This document shows, one piece after another, positions 4,710-6,378 of a stretch of 6,378 bases of DNA (position 1 is its first letter; each line of letters opens with the position of its first letter). The stretch lies in contig JAMDCG010000074.1 in assembly GCA_023489425.1 (NCBI GenBank), positions 1-6,378 of the forward strand. The letters are read 5' to 3'. A model generated the notes under the pieces. The model made no database searches and was not told the DNA's origin. It was given only the letters and a program-made list of their open reading frames with translations. This stretch comes from Thermoplasmatota archaeon (GTDB lineage: Archaea; Thermoplasmatota; Thermoplasmata; Thermoplasmatales; Thermoplasmataceae). The position numbers and the translations under genes were made by a program.

Positions 4710-6092
4710 ATGATTGAACTGATGGACAGAATTCTGGATAAACTGGAAAAAGGGGCGATGTACGGTGAAGTAAGATATATGTCGGGAGAGAGTACTGAGG
4801 CTTCCATGAGAAATTCAGAATTCCAGGGGGAAGGAACTTCATCAGGGGAAGGAATTGCAATAAGGGCAATGAACGAATCCATTGCCATGGGATTTATTTC
4901 ATCCTTCGATTTTGACCGGATACAGGAAATTATAGACAGAGTTTTAAGGAATAGCCACAGAGGAGGCAGAAACAAGCTTGACATGTCTGGAGGAATCAGG
5001 GACAAATGGGAAGCTCTTGGAAAACACAAGGTAGAAGACATCCAGAGTTCGGACAGGATGGAAATCATGAAAAACGCTGATGAAATGATGAAGGGCTATG
5101 ATCTCTCAGTGAGAATGAATGCAATCTACCACAGGAAGATCAGGCAAATATACCAGAATACCTCAGGGAGCATAATAGAATCCAGCCTTTCGAGGATCGG
5201 TTATTTCATGGTTGGTGGTTATAAGGATGGCAACTCCTTTGAAGAAATTTACAGGCAGTTCGGAACCACTGGAGGCATGGAAAACTTCAGGGAACTTGAT
5301 GTACAGAAGAGAATTGAAGATGCAGTAAAAAACCTGAAGGAGATTTCAAAGTCTCCATCAGCAAAACCAGGAAGGTATGATGTGGTAATCAGTCCGGAAA
5401 TAGCAGGGATAGTTGCACATGAATCATGCGGACATCCAACTGAATGGGACAGGATATCTGGAAGAGAGGGGTCACTTGCTGGAGAATCATTCCTTACTGG
5501 AAAGAAATATCCATTTAAAATAGGTTCCCCAGTTGTAAACGTGATCGATGATCCCACAGTAAAGGGAAGCTACGGTTACTATAAATATGATGATGAGGGA
5601 ATCCGGGCCAGGAAAAGATACCTGTACAGGGATGGGATGACAAATGAGTTTATACATAGCAGGGAAAGTGCGGCAAACTATGGTGTTGAACCCAATGGAG
5701 GTGGCAGAGTTTCTGACTGGGACATGGAACCCCTGGCCAGAATGAGTACCACATATATAGAACCGGGTCAACATACCTTTGATGAGCTGGTTGAGGATAT
5801 CAAGCATGGAATTTACATAAAAAGTTACACAGAGTGGAATATTGATGATATAAGGTTCAATGAGAAGTATGTAGGGAGCGAGGCATTCGTAATTGAAAAT
5901 GGAAGGCTGAAAGGTAGGGTAAGGAAACCCGCTATAGAAACAAACACAGTTAATTTCTACTCCTCCATAGATGCTGTCTCGAAAGAACTTGAATTTGAAG
6001 CTGGAACATGCGGGAAAGGGGATCCGGAACAGGGTGTCGATACATGGATGGGGGGACCCAGTGTTAGATTGAGGAATATATACATATCCTGA
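4710..6092 (+). CDS. tldD: TldD metalloprotease subunit
   Basis: This 460-residue protein is of normal length for TldD of the TldD/PmbA (U62) family. The zinc site HExxxH is seen as AHESCGHPTEWD (236-247; H237, E238, H242). The C-terminal cysteine ligand is C434 in GTCGKGDPEQG, matching the GxCGK motif of E. coli TldD (C454). TldD pairs with TldE/PmbA; in E. coli the cytosolic TldD-TldE complex trims the microcin B17 leader and degrades the antitoxin CcdA, admitting only unfolded chains. Here the partner follows 9 bases downstream. Its natural substrate in this organism is unknown. The gene starts 5 bases after the CBS gene stop. The nearest Shine-Dalgarno-like run, AGGAGA (4691-4696), lies 13 bases from the ATG, unusually far, so expression may lean on coupling with the upstream gene; ATG 4722 is an alternative start. 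No signal peptide or membrane segment is seen. Confidence 0.94.
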   Translation: MIELMDRILDKLEKGAMYGEVRYMSGESTEASMRNSEFQGEGTSSGEGIAIRAMNESIAMGFISSFDFDRIQEIIDRVLRNSHRGGRNKLDMSGGIRDKWEALGKHKVEDIQSSDRMEIMKNADEMMKGYDLSVRMNAIYHRKIRQIYQNTSGSIIESSLSRIGYFMVGGYKDGNSFEEIYRQFGTTGGMENFRELDVQKRIEDAVKNLKEISKSPSAKPGRYDVVISPEIAGIVAHESCGHPTEWDRISGREGSLAGESFLTGKKYPFKIGSPVVNVIDDPTVKGSYGYYKYDDEGIRARKRYLYRDGMTNEFIHSRESAANYGVEPNGGGRVSDWDMEPLARMSTTYIEPGQHTFDELVEDIKHGIYIKSYTEWNIDDIRFNEKYVGSEAFVIENGRLKGRVRKPAIETNTVNFYSSIDAVSKELEFEAGTCGKGDPEQGVDTWMGGPSVRLRNIYIS

Positions 6093-6101
6093 GGTAAAAT
6101 T

Positions 6102-6378
6102 ATGGCTGACTTAGATTTAATTAGAAGAAATGTAAAGAAACTGAACCTTGATTCCTACGCAATCAGGCTGATCAGGACAAACATAGAACAGATCAGGTTT
6201 TCTAACAATCTCGTGGATCTTAGAAATTACTGGACACGAGAAGGTATTTCCATATTCCTCAATTCAGGAAAGAAGATAACTGAGATAAGCCTGGATAATG
6301 ATTCAAATATAGAAGAAAAAATAGAAAAGTCCTACAGAGCTATGTTAAATGGCGAAGAATCCAGCACATTTAACGGTA
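6102..6378 (+). CDS. pmbA: TldE/PmbA-family protein, N-terminal part (runs off window end)
   Basis: I translated this by hand: ATG 6102 opens 92 codons with no stop before the window end. The product begins MADLDLIRRNVKK and continues YAIRLIRTNIEQIRFSNNLVDL and REGISIFLNSGKKITEISL. This is the N-terminal pattern of TldD/PmbA proteins, where a strand carrying a self-recognition 'IRFSNN' segment precedes a strand-rich 'GxxIxV' segment. GAGGT (6091-6095), overlapping the tldD stop, ends 6 bases before the ATG. TldE lacks the zinc site and serves as the non-catalytic half of the TldD-TldE complex. The region that would show absence of HExxxH is outside the window, so the subunit assignment rests on its position directly after tldD. 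Confidence 0.85.
   Translation, partial: MADLDLIRRNVKKLNLDSYAIRLIRTNIEQIRFSNNLVDLRNYWTREGISIFLNSGKKITEISLDNDSNIEEKIEKSYRAMLNGEESSTFNG

Noticed and set aside
4673..5068. Minus-strand 131-codon ORF inside tldD
   Set aside because: It is rich in Ser, Pro and Leu, the signature of reading purine-rich coding sequence backwards; tldD explains the region.
1..6378. Mobile element, CRISPR array, tRNA or rRNA
   Set aside because: I saw no transposase motifs, no regularly spaced repeats and no cloverleaf-like or rRNA-like sequence on either strand.

Overview
The window looks like the chromosome of a Thermoplasmata archaeon (Thermoplasma/Ferroplasma/Cuniculiplasma-like). The support is: moderately low GC (roughly 40 % by eye); heavy use of AGG, AGA and ATA codons; archaeal TATA-type promoter boxes; an archaeal family-B DNA polymerase; and a TPP riboswitch in front of an MFS transporter, an arrangement I recall as described for Thermoplasma and Ferroplasma. 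The species assignment is inference.

Layout. Positions 1-748 (minus strand) hold the N-terminal 249 residues of a family-B DNA polymerase, probably made from a leaderless mRNA. A gene-free stretch of about 320 bases (749-1072) carries the divergent promoters, a complete TPP aptamer (about 919-1005) and a likely 25-codon leader ORF (1003-1080). An MFS transporter (1073-2302), probably for thiamine or a precursor, follows. After a short intergenic region comes a tightly packed plus-strand gene string: a divergent SHMT-like PLP enzyme (2430-3599), a four-CBS-domain protein with an apparent HPF/RaiA-like C-terminal domain (3604-4704), the metalloprotease TldD (4710-6092), and the start of its partner TldE/PmbA (6102 to the window end). 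Gaps of 4, 5 and 9 bases suggest one operon.

How the parts may work together. The riboswitch should lower transporter production when TPP is abundant. The aptamer's 3' strand contains GGAGGG placed as a Shine-Dalgarno site for the leader ORF, and that ORF ends 8 bases inside the transporter start. TPP binding could therefore shut off leader translation and, by translational coupling, the transporter. I see no terminator hairpin or separate anti-Shine-Dalgarno element. In the downstream operon, a putative adenylate-sensing ribosome-hibernation protein sits next to the TldD/TldE protease and a one-carbon/amino-acid enzyme, which fits a growth-arrest or proteostasis theme. That reading is inference.

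The most notable items are the aptamer-embedded Shine-Dalgarno with a coupled leader ORF, the CBS-HPF-like fusion, and the SHMT homologue with His where the catalytic Glu is expected.
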